A stretch of 64,000 nt of DNA, from assembly GCA_947359465.1 (NCBI GenBank), contig OX375883.1:94252293-94316292 (forward strand), read 5' to 3'. Both the position numbers and the translations under genes were made by a program. The notes under the pieces are model-generated. The model saw nothing but the letters and a program-made list of their open reading frames with translations. It was not told where the DNA came from and searched no databases. The first letter of the stretch is position 1; each line of letters starts with the position of its first letter. This document shows, piece after piece, positions 45,541 to 57,870 of the stretch. Source of the stretch: Metellina segmentata. Its lineage: Eukaryota; Arthropoda; Arachnida; Araneae; Tetragnathidae.

Positions 45541-47911
45541 TATATTCCTTGCCTACAGCTAGTGAAAATTGCTACAGGTTTTAGCATCTGGGACTGACTC
45601 CTACAATATCAGATGTTAATCACAGGAATAACAAGCATAATCAGGATGTAAATTAATTTAAAATGTCACAAACTCCCGTTCCCAGACAGAATCGCTTCAC
45701 GTGGGGTTGATGCATTCGTCATGCATGCTATCTTGAGTGAAACTGCCAAACAATTACGTATTTTACGTAGTAAGCCGAGTGGTGTGCATGTCAACACAAG
45801 GAAACAGACTAATTTATAAATAAGTTACGGTTTGTTCTACAAAAGACCTATATATATATATACACTATACTACAATAGAGATTTGAATCCCTATGTCAAG
45901 GGCGCTGCGAAAACATGCAAAATTTCAACGGCCGTGGCCCTATAAATGAGCATTTCTAAACAAACACCTCTGCTCAGCTCGAGCTCTGCAATAGTTTGTG
46001 TCGCCGCAATTTTTAATGGGATTAGTTAACAATCAGCTGCACTCAAAACCAACTGGACGGCTGTCGAAGACCATATGAGCGGCCCGGGAAATGACAGAAA
46101 GTCTCACCTCAATTGAAAGGAGCTTGAAATTTTTAGAAAACTTACTATGAACGCTTTGTAGATACAAAGCAAGGAATAAAAATATTATTAGCTTGGACGA
46201 AGAAATTCTAAGTGAACAAACAGAAGGTATTGGTCTAATTTATTAGATTTTATGAAGCCATCGACATAACTAACTTTTAAATTTAAAAATAATAATAATA
46301 ACTTTTTTTAAGCAACCCATTAATTATTGTTAATATCTTGTATTATTATGTATAAAGTGAACTACAATTTTATTAAGTATTTTTCTTCCAAAATAGTGTT
46401 TTTGTTTGTCTTTTTAGTCCCAACTAAATTCAGATTTGAAATCCGTTTAAATTTTTACTATACCTTTAACGATCGCGAAGATAGAAACTTGGGCTAAAGA
46501 ATAAATAAAAGCTCTACTGATCGAACGATAGACAATTGCATATTTTACACGATCAGTCGACGCCGCCAATGTTGCTCATCATTGTCCGTCTATCAAAATT
46601 TCTATCAATGTTCGTCAATCAACGTCAATCGCTTCCTACACAATCAATTGGTTGCTTCAATGAGCATCATTGACAATCACATCAAAAACAATATTTATTG
46701 TCTAAGATATAAAAACATTATTTGATCGCTTTAAACTGTATAGTAATAACAATCTGATAAATGTTCCATAAGTTTATCGCTTAGAAAATTCATTTGTAGA
46801 GATTTCATTTCTAAAGCTGTAAAGTGATTTCACTCTCTTTAAAGATTAAATTACAAATATTAGTAATCAAATGTAAACAAATCTTATTTAAATATTATTT
46901 CTCCATTTTCTGTTTTATATTTTTATAAGGGTTTTTTTATAATTATTTCAGTGCACATTTTGAATATTTACTTTGTTTTGATCATGTCCCATTCGTCGTA
47001 TGGTATAACACCATACCACTTAACACATATTTGTTTCAAACAAAAGCATTTTTTCAACTAATTATATAATATCTGTGGATACAGCCAGTTAATATTGTCA
47101 CTCAGCAGTAGGAATTTCAAAGAATAAAATTTAAAAGTTTTTTTTGCAGAGAAAAAACACAGCAAAGAAAAATGCAAGTGGAAAAGGAATAATCAATGAT
47201 GAACAATCAACATTATTAAAAATCGTTAATTTTTTAGATTGGCTACTAGAAGCTTCTAGGAAGTTCTATAATGCCATTAGCAAAATTAAAAAATAAAATA
47301 TAAACATTAAATTATATGGAAAATTTTTATTAATCCATTTAAATAATTATGGGAAAATATCGCAAGCGTCTGAAATTAAATTTAGTTTTGGCCTGTAATT
47401 ATGTCTGATATTTATCGTCTTCACAGTTTACTTTTTGTCGTCTACGTGGTAAAATATTCATATAGTATTTTTATAAAGGAAAACAAGAATTTTCATTCAG
47501 TTAATTTCACAGCTTATTAATCTTTCTTTACACTTTCTCGAAATTTTGGCATTTTGGGTGTCTTAATTCCATAGCTTAGTAATTGCTTTAACTTCATTTA
47601 ATTAAATTCTATTTTCTTTGCAATTTTTTATTTGGAAGCATTTAAAAAGCGTCAAAGATGAAATAAAATCTTTCAAATATAGCATAAATTTCTATATTTA
47701 TTTCAGGAAAGAAAAACAAAGATCGAAATCTCTGTTTCTTTACGTCACATGGAATGGACAATTTAAAGACTAATTTTAGACTGGTTAAATATAAACTTAT
47801 TTTATTCCCCAGGAATTCAATTCAGATGACAGTCAATACACTGATGGGAACTGACGATGAAATGTTTTCGAAATAATTTTCTTTCTTTAGATGCGTTAAC
47901 TTTAACAGGTA
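45541..47911. other. AT-rich gene-free stretch
   Basis: A short TA run is at 45850. About 46430-46500 has a Helitron-type scrap (AGATTTGAAATCCGTTTAAA, TTTAACGATCGCGAAGATAG). Otherwise nothing recognised. Confidence 0.5.
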
Positions 47912-48583
47912 CAGCAGAACTCCAATTATCCGAATTCCGACTATCCGAATCGCTGATTATCCGAATCGCTTTCAGAATTTCATAAAAAAATTAAGACGGA
48001 AACGTATTGCGATTCGCAAAATAATGATTATGGGTTTCAAATTCTAAATCATGATGAACTTATTGAAAGTTTGAGAGAAGAAAGTGTCGTGGAAGAAGAT
48101 TACCTAATTGTCGAAGTTGAAGCAGACACGGGATCATCTGCAAGTGAAGCATTTTCCGGCTTAGAAACTGCGTTGAAATGGATGGAGCGAAAGCCCGAGT
48201 GTGACCACATGCAACTTCTCATTATCAAGCGGATGCGCGACTTAGTTGCCCGAAAACGGACGAGGACAGTCAAATAGCTTACTTTGACCGAGATGTTTAG
48301 CAAGCAATGACTTTCATTAACAGTACGGTACGTACTTACTGTACTTATGTATAGCACTTGTAAGTACGTTTAACATGTAAAAGTATTGCCTTTTCATTTA
48401 ATTAATTAAAAGCTCTTTTTGTTTAAAATTTAGTATTTTTTTTTCTCCCATTTTCAACATACATACAGTAATTAATTAAAATACATACTAGACCCTTTTT
48501 TCGGAAACAATCCAACTATCCGAATTTTTGATTATCCGAATGGGGTCCGGTTAAAATTGATTCGGATAATTGGAGTTCTACTG
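47912..48583 (+). mobile_element. Internally deleted Tigger/pogo-like transposon
   Basis: TIRs CAGCAGAACTCCAATTATCC (left) and CAGTAGAACTCCAATTATCC (right, minus strand), each beside TA. 672 bp in all, carrying only the end of the transposase gene. Confidence 0.88.
48020..48277 (+). pseudogene. Tigger/jerky-type transposase C-terminus
   Basis: The frame runs from NDYGFQILNHDELIESL to a stop at 48277 with SGLETALKWMERKPECDHMQ and IIKRMRDLVARKR, the usual acidic-then-helical tail of jerky/Tigger DDE_1 transposases. The catalytic core and CENP-B-like DNA-binding domain were deleted. An upstream stop shows it is a remnant. Confidence 0.75.
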
Positions 48584-48989
48584 TATTGAAAAATATAACA
48601 CATTTCTCACTCTCTTCAATTCTTTTTTTTAATTCCCTCTCCGTATAAACATACTTCAATAGGCAATAGTTAAAGTGAACAGCATTTTCATTTTTAAAAA
48701 CAACTTTTGCTTGCCTTTGAAAATTAGAAAGATCTTAAATAATTTTTTAAGTGCCTATTGGGCCTTAAAACAATAATGATTAGTAGGACTGTTAAAATTA
48801 AATAGCATTCTTTGGATACTGTATAACAGTAGCTGCAATTTCACAGTAGTCTTCTTCGTACATGCAGAACCATTAAGTCATCAACCTTTTCTTTTATAAC
48901 ATTTCTGTGCTTCAGCAACGAAGAGATCTTGTACGAAATATAGGGATTCTGCGAAGTATCTATTTTACGCAAAGAAAAGCCAAATAAAA

Positions 48990-50530
48990 GGTTTTTGGTC
49001 AACTATCTCAGTCTCCAGTGATGTATTTTGATTTTGGATCGATTTTAATCATAATATATAACTTACTAAACTTTTGAGTAGAGATATTATGAACTAGACT
49101 TATCAAGATCCTGTATATCATCGCCGAGAAACGTCTTAAAACAATACAAAGATTATCTTAGGTACCTGTTTTTAGAGAGAAAAACACTTTTAAAAAAAAC
49201 ACTTTTGGTCAAATATACCCGAGTCTTCAGTTATATTATTTAATTTTTGATTGATTTTAATAAAAATATTTAATTAAATAACAAGTGTAGAGTACGTTTT
49301 AGGTCAACTACAGTACAGTATGGTGATACATTTTGATTTTAGATTTATAAGCTAAAGACGTACTCATTTTTTGAGTTAAGAGTGTTTTTAGAGTGAAATG
49401 AGCCATTTCAAGTTTAGCATGCATATACATCCTCATCAACAAAGAGCATCCTGACATAATATAAGAATTTTTGAGAGGTATCTATTTTATGAGGAAACAC
49501 TTAGTAAAAGCGCCTTTGATCAACTATTGCGCGAGTTATATATCCAGTTATATATTTAGATGTTAGACTGAGATTTTTATTAAATACATAGCTGAATAAC
49601 AACAATAGAAAACATTTCCGATCAACAATAGCGCAGACTCTTGTTATATGTTTTGATTTTAATCAAACTTTTGAGTTAGACTTAGTAAACTTTTTAGTTT
49701 AGATATTTCGAGTTCAACATTTACATACACGAACAACAAAAAGCGTATTTACATAATGCAAATATTTATTCAGTGTGTGTTTGTTATATGAGTAAACACG
49801 TAGACAAGCACTTCTGGTCAACTATGGCGCAGTATCCAGTTATATATTTAGGTGTTAGACTTATTTCTATTAAATACATAGCTGAATAGCAACAAAATAA
49901 AACATTTCTGATTAACTATGGCGCAAACTCTGGTAATATATATTTTGATTTTAATCAAACTTTAGAATTAGACTTACTAAACCTTTGAGTTTAGAGATTT
50001 TGTTTAGTACAAACATTTCGGGGGTTCAACATTCACATACCTGAACAAAGAAAAACGTCTTTACACAATACAAGGATTTATTCATGGAATATATGTTTTA
50101 TGTGGAAACACTTAGAAAAAACTTCTGGTCAATTACGACGCAGTATCCAATTATATATTGCGCTTTTTGATTTATTTAATCAAAATATATAACTGACTAA
50201 ATTTTAGTTTTTTGTAGTGTGGACAAAACTTTTCGTATATAATATTAGCTATAAGAAGCGTATTTACACAGGACAAGGATCCTGTTTAACATCTGTACTT
50301 GATGAAAAAAACACTGTAGAGAAAACATATTAGGTCAATTATGGCGCAGTCTGCAGTTATATGTTTTGATTAAGGATTTATTTAATCAAAATAAATAACT
50401 GATTAAATTTCTGAGTTATGTTTTTTTTTAGTGTGTACTAAACTTGTAGAGTATTACATCACAAACAAGAAGCGTCTTAACAGAGTTCAAGAATCCTTTT
50501 ATCGAATCTGTATTTGATGAGAAGGTACAG
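48990..50530. repeat. Degenerate ~200-280-bp satellite array
   Basis: Recurring landmarks are TGGTCAACTATGGCGCAGT, CCAGTTATATATTTTGAT, TTTAATCAAAATATATAACT, GACTAAACTTTTGAGTT and GAAGCGTCTTAACA..CAAG, about eight to nine times. A weaker unit (TCCCAGTTACATTACTTTGA, 51031) reaches the receptor exon's 3' side, so the array occupies the start of its first intron. Confidence 0.75.
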
Positions 50531-50701
50531 CTCCATTCTATGTCCTGTTTGGTGCACTTTTAGTAACTTGTTATGACATGTGAAAGCAATTAAACCTTCG
50601 CAGGCCATTACTCGCTGGATGGCAGGAAGCTTTATACGGTTATTCCGGTTTTCATGGTAACCTCGGCAAGTTTTCGATATTTTTAAGTCAATTAATTTGC
50701 G

Positions 50702-50868
50702 TTAACCTTTTGACTACGGCTACTGCTATACCAGGCGTAGTATAAATTCTTTCTTGGCGCGATTCTTATAACTTTCAAAGTGCAATTGCTGTACTGGCAA
50801 TAGTCTAGATTCTTTCGTGGCAGGATCAAGGTACAACTGCTGTACCATGGACGTAGTCTAAAGGTTAA
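50702..50868. mobile_element. Short TTAA MITE, the unexpanded relative of 9887-11262
   Basis: Ends TTAACCTTTTGACTACGGCT and, from the minus strand, TTAACCTTTAGACTACGTCC. Contains only two to three 63-bp-type units (TTCTTTCTTGGCGCGATTCT). Confidence 0.85.
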
Positions 50869-51123
50869 AGATTATAATGTTTCGTTGTAAAAAAATTGTA
50901 AGAATTATTTCCTTGATGTTATAAAAAGGAAAGGGGCCAAAATCGCGCCGAGAGCGTTGCTTCCAAACGAGGCATAGAATGCAATTATACCGATGAGAAA
51001 ACTCTTTAAAGAAAATATTTTCGACATTATCTCCCAGTTACATTACTTTGATTTAAGATCGATCTTAATTCCGTCATCGCGAGTTTTCAGTGACAATCAA
51101 TGGTATAATCAAAAGAATCCTAC

Positions 51124-51826
51124 CTCTCGCATGCTGAGACACCTCCTTCAACATGTCCTTGTAGTTAACATTCGGATCCGTCTCGTCGAAATCCTTGTAG
51201 AAGGACTTCTTCCCGAGAGCGGTGTACACTGTCCCCAGGGTGAAGTAGCAGTTGGAGTTCCCGATGGTACGATCCTCGAAGTTGTGGAAGATCAGAGCCA
51301 CCACTTCCCAGTTGAACTTCTTCAGCACCTGTAGGAAGATCATCCCGATCTGGGAATAGGACCCGTTCATCCTAGTCAGCAACTTGTAGTGCGGGTCTTT
51401 GAAGTCGAAGTTATCGTTCTGACCAGCAGCAGTCAGGATGGGCAGGCCCCACACTGCGGAGTACCTCGCGACCGGGGCGAGGACGTACGGACACAGGGGA
51501 CCGAGGAGGACATCGGCCAGCCCGGAGTTGTAGAGCTCGAATGCGGCCAGCGGGCCGTAGGTGGACGAGCATTCCGTGTCTCGGTGGATGACTTCAAAGG
51601 GTCTCTCGCCACGGCGAACTAGGGTCTGCACTGCGTATAGGACAGCTGGTACTACTTTGTGCAGTGCGAACGGCTGGGTTTCGTCCCCCGGGGCTAGGAC
51701 TGCGAGCCGTATCGGGCCCGTGTCGAGTTCCTGTCCTGAGCACGAGTCACCATTGGATCCGAGGAGGATCATGACAAATATCCACTTAGTCATCATCTCG
51801 ACTCTTCTGATACGTTTCGGGATCAT
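51124..51826 (-). CDS. Natriuretic-peptide-receptor-like protein, first coding exon (ligand-binding domain)
   Basis: The exon encodes a signal peptide and the N-terminal half of a periplasmic-binding-fold (ANF_receptor) extracellular domain. The ATG at 51826 gives MIPKRIRRVEMMTK before a hydrophobic WIFVMILLG stretch; the ATGs at 51796 and 51793 are equally plausible starts. The domain begins at IRLAVLAPGDET (~res 38) and shows CSSTYGPLAAFELYNSG, ADVLLGPLCPYVLAPVARYS and NCYFTLGTVY, patterns of natriuretic peptide receptors (guanylate-cyclase-coupled or clearance type). The exon ends at a good donor (GAG|GTAGGA, 51124/51123), intron phase 1. It is far more GC-rich than its surroundings. The rest of the gene (second half of ectodomain, TM, any kinase-like/cyclase domains) must lie below 51 kb; I could not find it in this window, so the first intron is probably very long. 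Confidence 0.85.
51744..51796 (-). other. Signal peptide of the receptor
   Basis: MMTKWIFVMILLGSNG followed by DSCSG: a positively charged start, a hydrophobic core and small residues before the mature domain. Places the protein at the cell surface. Confidence 0.6.
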
Positions 51827-52729
51827 AGCAGAGGTAACGTTAATGTGTTCTGTGGAGATCTAGACTTAATCTTCCCATGATAGATTGGTGCAATCATTAA
51901 ATAGTTCGTGAATTCTCAAGAGTAGGAATTTTATTTCCTCTACCGTGCCAAACTATATCCGTGTCACTGAGTCAAAAACAATTTTTTGAGTGAAATTAAT
52001 TAAGTAAATCAATAAAAGTGCAATTTAATCTCTGTTTTCCTATATATCTTCCTCAATATTGATATATCCATTTAGTTTAATCGATACATGGGAACATATT
52101 ATTACTGCATCTATATAAAGTGTAATTAAAACTTCCAGGAAAATTTTAATTTCATGTAGAATATATCGTACCTATGTAGTTCCCTTTCAAATTATACAAT
52201 AGGCATTGGTCCTAACGGAAGTAACCTGGAATATCTCAATCCATTTGTCCATATAAGGATCCCGTTAAATCTAAATGATTTTGTAAAGTTGACAAGCTTT
52301 TTCAAGTTAATGTCTCACTCGAAAAGGTTAAAGTTTCATCTTAAATAGTCTACAAATCATTCATCCAAAACTTCGACAATTTCTCACAGATTATTTGTAT
52401 TTCAGCATTTCTGTCAAATTCCAGTTATTTAAGACAGAAATCACGCTTTTTTTTTACCTCAATTGCAAGACCATGTAGAAGACCCTAAATCAAAATTGTC
52501 AATGATGTTTTTAAGCAATACCATAAGTCATATCCAAGCGTTTTTGTTCCATATAATGTACTTGTAAGCACCGACTACTGATTCGGTGAACGTAAATCTC
52601 ACGATCTTACAACGGTAGATATTCCAACACTTTTTCAAATTTAAAAATCAAGTACTTACAGTGACTTGAACTAAAATTCTCTACACAGAATTAAAGATCT
52701 GAAATACCATGCGGTGAAACGTAACGAAA
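51827..52729. other. Upstream side of the receptor exon, no gene seen
   Basis: AT-rich. A candidate splice acceptor (CTCCACAG, minus strand) is about 30 bp before the first ATG, so a separate 5' UTR exon is possible. Confidence 0.4.
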
Positions 52730-53115
52730 CTTTTGTCGCTCCATCCTCCACGATTAAAGTCGAAATACTTCAAAACTTTTTCAGGAGTTCGACATTCCGC
52801 TGCACGTTTTAATCAAATTTCCCTCTGGGGATTTCCGATTTTCCCCCGAAAAGGGATTTTTAATCCAATGTTCCCTCAAAATCGGAAAGTAAACAATACC
52901 GGCAGAGTCGCATCACGATGTTGGGTCCCCGTTTCTCTGAGAATCAATGCAACCTGTTGTATACCCTGACCGCGGACAGTCTGAACTGGCGGAACTGTGG
53001 ACCGCCTCTCAACTTGCCACCAGTGGGGGTAATCTTGCCGTCGAGCGCCATCTCGTGGCTGTTACTCTCACTTCTCGGAACTTCGTTTCTTCCCCGGAAA
53101 GAGTTTCTGCCTTCA
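52730..53115 (-). promoter_or_regulatory. GC-rich island upstream of the receptor exon
   Basis: About 390 bp with clearly higher GC and CpG content than the surrounding AT-rich sequence (for example a GACCGCGGACAGTCTG block and GTCGAGCGCCATCTCGTGG). There is no recognised coding frame. It lies about 1 kb upstream of the receptor start and may hold its promoter or an untranslated first exon. This is inferred from composition and position only. Confidence 0.3.
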
Positions 53116-54377
53116 TAGTTCGGCGAAAAGTTTTGCGTTTCGAACTGAAATGTTTTCTAGTAGAAAATTAGGCTAGGAGTAAAGAATAGTTAGGATCGAG
53201 TAACTGGGAGTAATGGATTGGATTTTGAGTTCTATGGTACGAGGTTCAAAGCTGAATAAGATTATAACTTAAGAAATACCACTAGGATAAAGGAGAAAAA
53301 TGAGACATCAAAAATTGAGACACAAGTATAAGACTTCAGTTAGCATGCATATAAAATTGTGAAATTAAAAAGATTGAATGGTAAAGCAATTTGAAACATT
53401 AGATTTATAAGTCATTTTGAATTTGAAAGAAATATAGATGAGATTTTAAAAAAAAATCCAATGTACGCAAGAATACGAGAGTTTGAATAGAGATTTTCCC
53501 CAACCAAAAATCTAGCAGATTAAAAATTGTAATTTTAAAAAATTTAAGAAGCTTTAAAAACAGAACATACAATTTAAATATTCGAAACAAAAAAAAGGAT
53601 TGGATTTTCGTATTTTATGGATGGAGGTTCTATTTCAGTCCACAGACACAAGATTATAAAATTAAGTCATAGGTAGATAAATAGCATCGTTATACTAAAG
53701 GCTAAAAACAAAAAATTAAGAATTGAGACAAAAATATAATAGTTTTATTCACATACATATGATTTTGAAAATGTAAAATTCGTAAAACTGAATTGTAAAA
53801 GAATTTGAAGAAATTTACAAAGGAGTCATTTTGAATTTGAAAAGGGAAAAATTAAATGGGACCTAAGAAACTAACTGCACGTAAAATCGCGAAAAGTTTT
53901 TAATGCGGATTTTTCTCCAACCAAGTGTTGAAGATTCGAAATTAGTTTTAAAAAGTTTGAGAGGTGGACGTTAAGATAGGACAGAGAATAAGTAACGATT
54001 TGGAACGTTTTCTCCTAGTAAAAGATGGCGGTGACTGAATGAATGTCCAATGCGAAAGCAGATCTGTTTGACATCGGTATTCAGTACACTGACCATTGAT
54101 GAGTGGTGGGTTTTATAGACTGCAATTTGTTGGTGACTTGAGGTTCAACGACTTTTTTTCACAAGGAATCAATGAACTCCTTTGTGGACATCTTGGTGTC
54201 ACTAAGAGGAACGGCCTGATGTAATGGAACAGAAGCTTTGCAACGCTGTCAGCAACTCGTTACCCTTGATGCCCAACTTGGAACCCAACAATACAGAATA
54301 TCAAAACCCTTGCTTTGCAAGGCAAGCAAAATGGTTAGTTATGTCTGACACTACAAAACAGCTATTGATGGCATAGC
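53116..54377. other. AT-rich gene-free stretch
   Basis: Two loosely similar halves (about 53200-53560 and 53590-53960 share GATTGGATTTT, GTTCTA, CATAC) suggest an old tandem duplication of ~370 bp. No gene recognised. Confidence 0.45.
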
Positions 54378-54581
54378 CATCGACCTTAAAATTAAATACA
54401 TAGAACATGGGCTCGCAGCTTCATGTTATGTTTCCCAGCATGAAGACAATATACCGTAATCAAAAGCACTAGTCTTCTCTTCCATAGCCAATCGGTGAAT
54501 TCGATTTGTGATTTACCCTTCAGAGATCTTACGACAGTTACTCCGCCTACATGGTCCGTCTATTTCATATTAAGGTCTATG
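54378..54581. mobile_element. Small MITE with CATCGACC ends, copy 2
   Basis: Left end CATCGACCTTAAAATTAAAT, right end from the minus strand CATAGACCTTAATATGAAAT. Shares ATGGGCTCGCAGCT and ACTCCGCCTACATGGTC with 7272-7536. Confidence 0.75.
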
Positions 54582-55486
54582 GGTATAGCTGCTGCTGCTC
54601 CAGCTGCTGCACAATACTCAGGGTACTGTACTTGTATTCATTTAATGACTGAATTTAGTTGCGTTAGTCTGTCTGTTCGTCTTCCCGTTCTTTATCTGAC
54701 TTTCTGTATGTTTGGTTGTGCACGTATTACATAAATTTGCATACATTTTTTTGCTAAAACAATCTAATTATACTTAAATCAACCATAATTTGGTACTTTT
54801 ATAAAATCTGGAATGTATATTCAGTTTTTTTTCGATTACTTGGATTGTGGTACCAGTACTGCTGAAAAGGCAATTATTTTTCTTAAGGAACAATCTTCCC
54901 CATCCCTACTCTAAAGCAAATAACAGTGCAGATCGAAAGTGGTTGAACTTGTTTTTGAAAAGAAATTCCAAGAGCAATAAGAAATCCAGTCATTGCCAAG
55001 AGCCAGAATCTTGGGGTTCACGGAAAACAACGAGTGAAACTTTTTTCCGATATTTTCTTAAAGTAGAACTTGACAAAATCAAGTTCAACTTTGCCAGAAC
55101 TTTTAATGTCGATGAAACTGGTATAACAACTGTCTAAAACAAAAATGTGCAAGTGCTTTGCACGAAAGGGAAAGCGCCAGTCTATAAATTCTCATCGGCA
55201 GAGAGGGGAAAGCTGATTATCATTGTCATTTTTATGTCTGCTGTCGGGCAGTATATTTCTCCCATGATAGTTTTCCAAAGAAGCGGGACTTGAACCTATT
55301 GAATGGAGCTCTTACTGGGGCTATTCCAGGATTTCACGTTTCAGGTGGTACGCAAGGATGATACGAGCGACCCAAATATTCTATGAAGTTTGTTCGATTT
55401 TTCAGTATGTACAACCAGGTCATGCTATTTCTTATGCCATTTCTTAATAGTTACTTGTATAAGAGTGGTTTTTCTGAACTTTTCTA

Positions 55487-56892
55487 CACTGCTGGCCACA
55501 CACCGTAAATGCAACACTCTGAAGGAAGCATGCAAATAACATGAAATTTACAACATGCATTAGCGGAGGTGATATATGCAAATGATTAAAATTTCAGCGC
55601 AGACGCACATCACGCGCGCCTGTGGCGCCACTTCAAAGCGCTATTTAAGGCTTGGAGATTTCGACAATTTCAAGTACGGCAATTGTGTTTGTTTTTAAAA
55701 AAAAACCGGTCAATTATGCCTTGTAGAAAACAGCGATCATCTTTTGATCAAGTATCCGACTTTGACAGAGGAAGGATAGTAACCTACCGAGATTGTGGAT
55801 TATCTTTCAGGGAAATCGGTAGTCGTGTTGGACGAAACCAAACAACTGTAATGCGGATATGTGATCGTTAGATGCAGGAGGGTACGACGGACCGACGTGT
55901 TAGATCGCATCCACCTCAGTGCACCACTTCACGTGATGACAGGCATATTGTGCGTATGGCAGTGACGGATCCCTCAGCCACATCACGAACCATAGCACAG
56001 CACATTCAGTCTGTAACGCATCATCCAGTGTCTGCGCATACCATTCGACGCCATTTACAGCAGAGTGGTCTGTCCGTAAGACGTCCATTGCTTCGTCTAC
56101 CCTTGACGAAGAACCACAGACGTCTCCGCCGCCAATGGTGCGATGAAAGAAGGATGTGGACGGCAGAATGGAATGAAATTGTCTTTACTGACGAGTCATG
56201 CTTCTGTCTGCAACACCACGATGGTCGGATTCGAGTCTGGAGACACCGTGGAGAGAGGATGCTGAACAGCTGCGTTATGCACCGCCACACTGGTCCTGCA
56301 CTGGGTATTATGGTATGGGGCGGTATTGGGTATCACTCTCGCACTCCTTCAGTAGGCATTGCCGGTACTTTAAACAGCCAGCGCTACATATCCGAGGTGC
56401 TGGAGCCAGTTGTCCTTCCTTACCTTCAGGGCTTGCCTACAGCCATATTTCAACAGGATAATGCGCGACCACACGTGGCACGCATTGTCCAAGGGTTCTT
56501 CGTCAATCGCCAGATTGAATTGCTTTCCTGGCCAGCTCGCTCTCCGGATCTTTCGCCGATAGAAAACATGTGGTCCATGGTTGCTCAACGATTGACCCAG
56601 ATTACATCCCCAGCTGCCACACCAGATCAACTTTGGCAACGTGTGGAAGCTGCTTGGTCTGCTGTACCCCAAGAACACATCCAAAGTCTCTTTGAATCAA
56701 TGCCGAGGCATGTGGCAACGGTGATCTCCAACAATGGCGGCTACTCTGGCTACTGATTTTGGCAGGAACCACACTTCACAGAAGTCTATAAATTTAATCA
56801 TTTGATATTTGGTCAACATGTTATCTGCAAAATAAATTTTGTTGTGATATCTCTTGTCTTTCTTGGTGTTGCAATTTGGGTGGCCAGCAGTG
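55487..56892 (+). mobile_element. Nearly intact Tc1-like transposon (1406 bp)
   Basis: TIRs CACTGCTGGCCACACACCGT (left) and CACTGCTGGCCACCCAAATT (right, minus strand), each flanked by TA (55485-55486, 56893-56894). Carries a full-length transposase frame with one stop. The best-preserved DNA transposon in the window. Confidence 0.93.
55716..56756 (+). pseudogene. Tc1-like transposase with a single in-frame stop
   Basis: A 346-codon frame from MPCRKQRSSFDQVS to the stop at 56756, the normal size for Tc1 transposases. An N-terminal helix-turn-helix (DCGLSFREIGSRVGRNQTTV, ~35-54) is followed by a second DNA-binding segment (SAHTIRRHLQQSGL). The catalytic triad is visible: D159 (VFTDES), D248 (FQQDNARPH) and E283 (DLSPIENMW), the last two 34 residues apart (DD34E). 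The enzyme cuts and pastes its own element at TA. A TAG at 55869-55871 interrupts the frame in CDR*MQEG, where relatives usually have tryptophan, so one G-to-A change explains it. Everything else appears intact. Start chosen over the upstream ATG at 55683 because MPC fits the family. Confidence 0.92.
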
Positions 56893-57252
56893 TATATACA
56901 AAATATAAATATAGAAACAGAGTAAGTGTTGAAGAGAACTTAAGAGTGAAGTTAAGCTCCATTGCTCCTGATATTGATATTTTAATAAAAGACAAACAAC
57001 AACAAGTTTCGTACTAAAAATTGAATTTAGATTATGTTAATCTGTGTTTGCTTAGTTTGTACTAATCATTTAAAATTATTTGTTTTTAGACCTGTGAGTA
57101 AAAAATAAAACTAATTTTAATAATCGTTTTATTTTTTTCTTTATTAAAACATCAATAACAAAATAAATAATCAAAACATTAAAACATCAGAAATACAAAT
57201 ACATTAATCATAAAATATGAAGCTTTCTTAGCATTTTAATTAAAATAAAACA

Positions 57253-57870
57253 AGCCATTGGGCTCTTTTACGACGTGAGCCGAAAGAGTCACATGTTCAA
57301 TTCGCATCTAGACTATCTGCAAATTTCCAATATTACTGTCAGCTACGTGAAGTTAAAGACTTTGATACCTTATGTCAACTGATAATTTCTGACAAAATTT
57401 CCCAAACGTTAGATAGAGAAACTACAACTTACATTAATATCAAAACAGGGGAAAATTGGTTAAAACCGAAAGATTCAGCAAAAGAAGTTGACATATATTT
57501 TGTCAATAAAGGCAGGTCGTTGAATGAGACCACTTCTTATTCTAACGAAAATACAGCTAATAAGTTACCCCATGTTTTTAAAGAATCAAAGTATGTCCCA
57601 CCTCATGCGAGAAACAACATAAATAAAAATAGATATCCGCCCAAAGACTGTTATATGTGTGGAAAAAATACGCACCTTGCCAGATTTTGTTCGCAACGGA
57701 GTAAACCGGAAAAACCAAACGATCTCTCAAAAAAGGAAACAGATAAAAAGGGGAGTGACAGAATAATTGCTAAGATTGGATCTTCATGTTTGGAACCAGA
57801 CGAAATAATAACGCAACCATTGCAAAGCGTAAATGTTTGCATTGCGGGTAAAGAGATACACGAGGTATAA
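57253..57870 (+). pseudogene. gag C-terminal part with CCHC zinc knuckle
   Basis: An open frame with REPKESHVQFASRLS (the usual end of the Gypsy capsid) and, further on, CYMCGKNTHLARFC, a C-x2-C-x4-H-x4-C nucleic-acid-binding knuckle that packages the element RNA. It stops at 57870, where protease begins in another frame overlapping by a few bases. The gag-pol shift could be natural (programmed frameshift) or a mutation; it cannot be told from one copy. The N-terminal matrix/capsid part is missing. Confidence 0.85.

Larger units (their letters stand above)
54880..57016 (+). pseudogene. Pogo-like transposase, split by a Tc1 insertion
   Basis: The left part has NNLPHPYSKANNSADRKWL and LFLKRNSKSN (second DNA-binding half), then FARTFNVDETGITTV with the first catalytic D, then after a stop VQVLCTKGKAPVYKFSSAER and IFMSAVGQYISPMIVF. 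This is the pogo/jerky-type DDE_1 core. After the Tc1 element the tail VSVEENLRVKLSSIAPDIDI and KDKQQQVSY continues to a stop at 57016, typical of pogo C-termini. Several stops, frameshifts and probably a deletion disable it. Original TIRs are not found. Confidence 0.75.

Noticed and set aside
51389..51863. Plus-strand genes opposite the receptor exon
   Set aside because: Shadows of a GC-rich minus-strand coding exon; codon pattern and homology favour the minus strand.
56802..57016. Small membrane protein frame at the Tc1 right end
   Set aside because: The first half is Tc1 TIR sequence and only the second half is pogo C-terminus; the joined frame is accidental.
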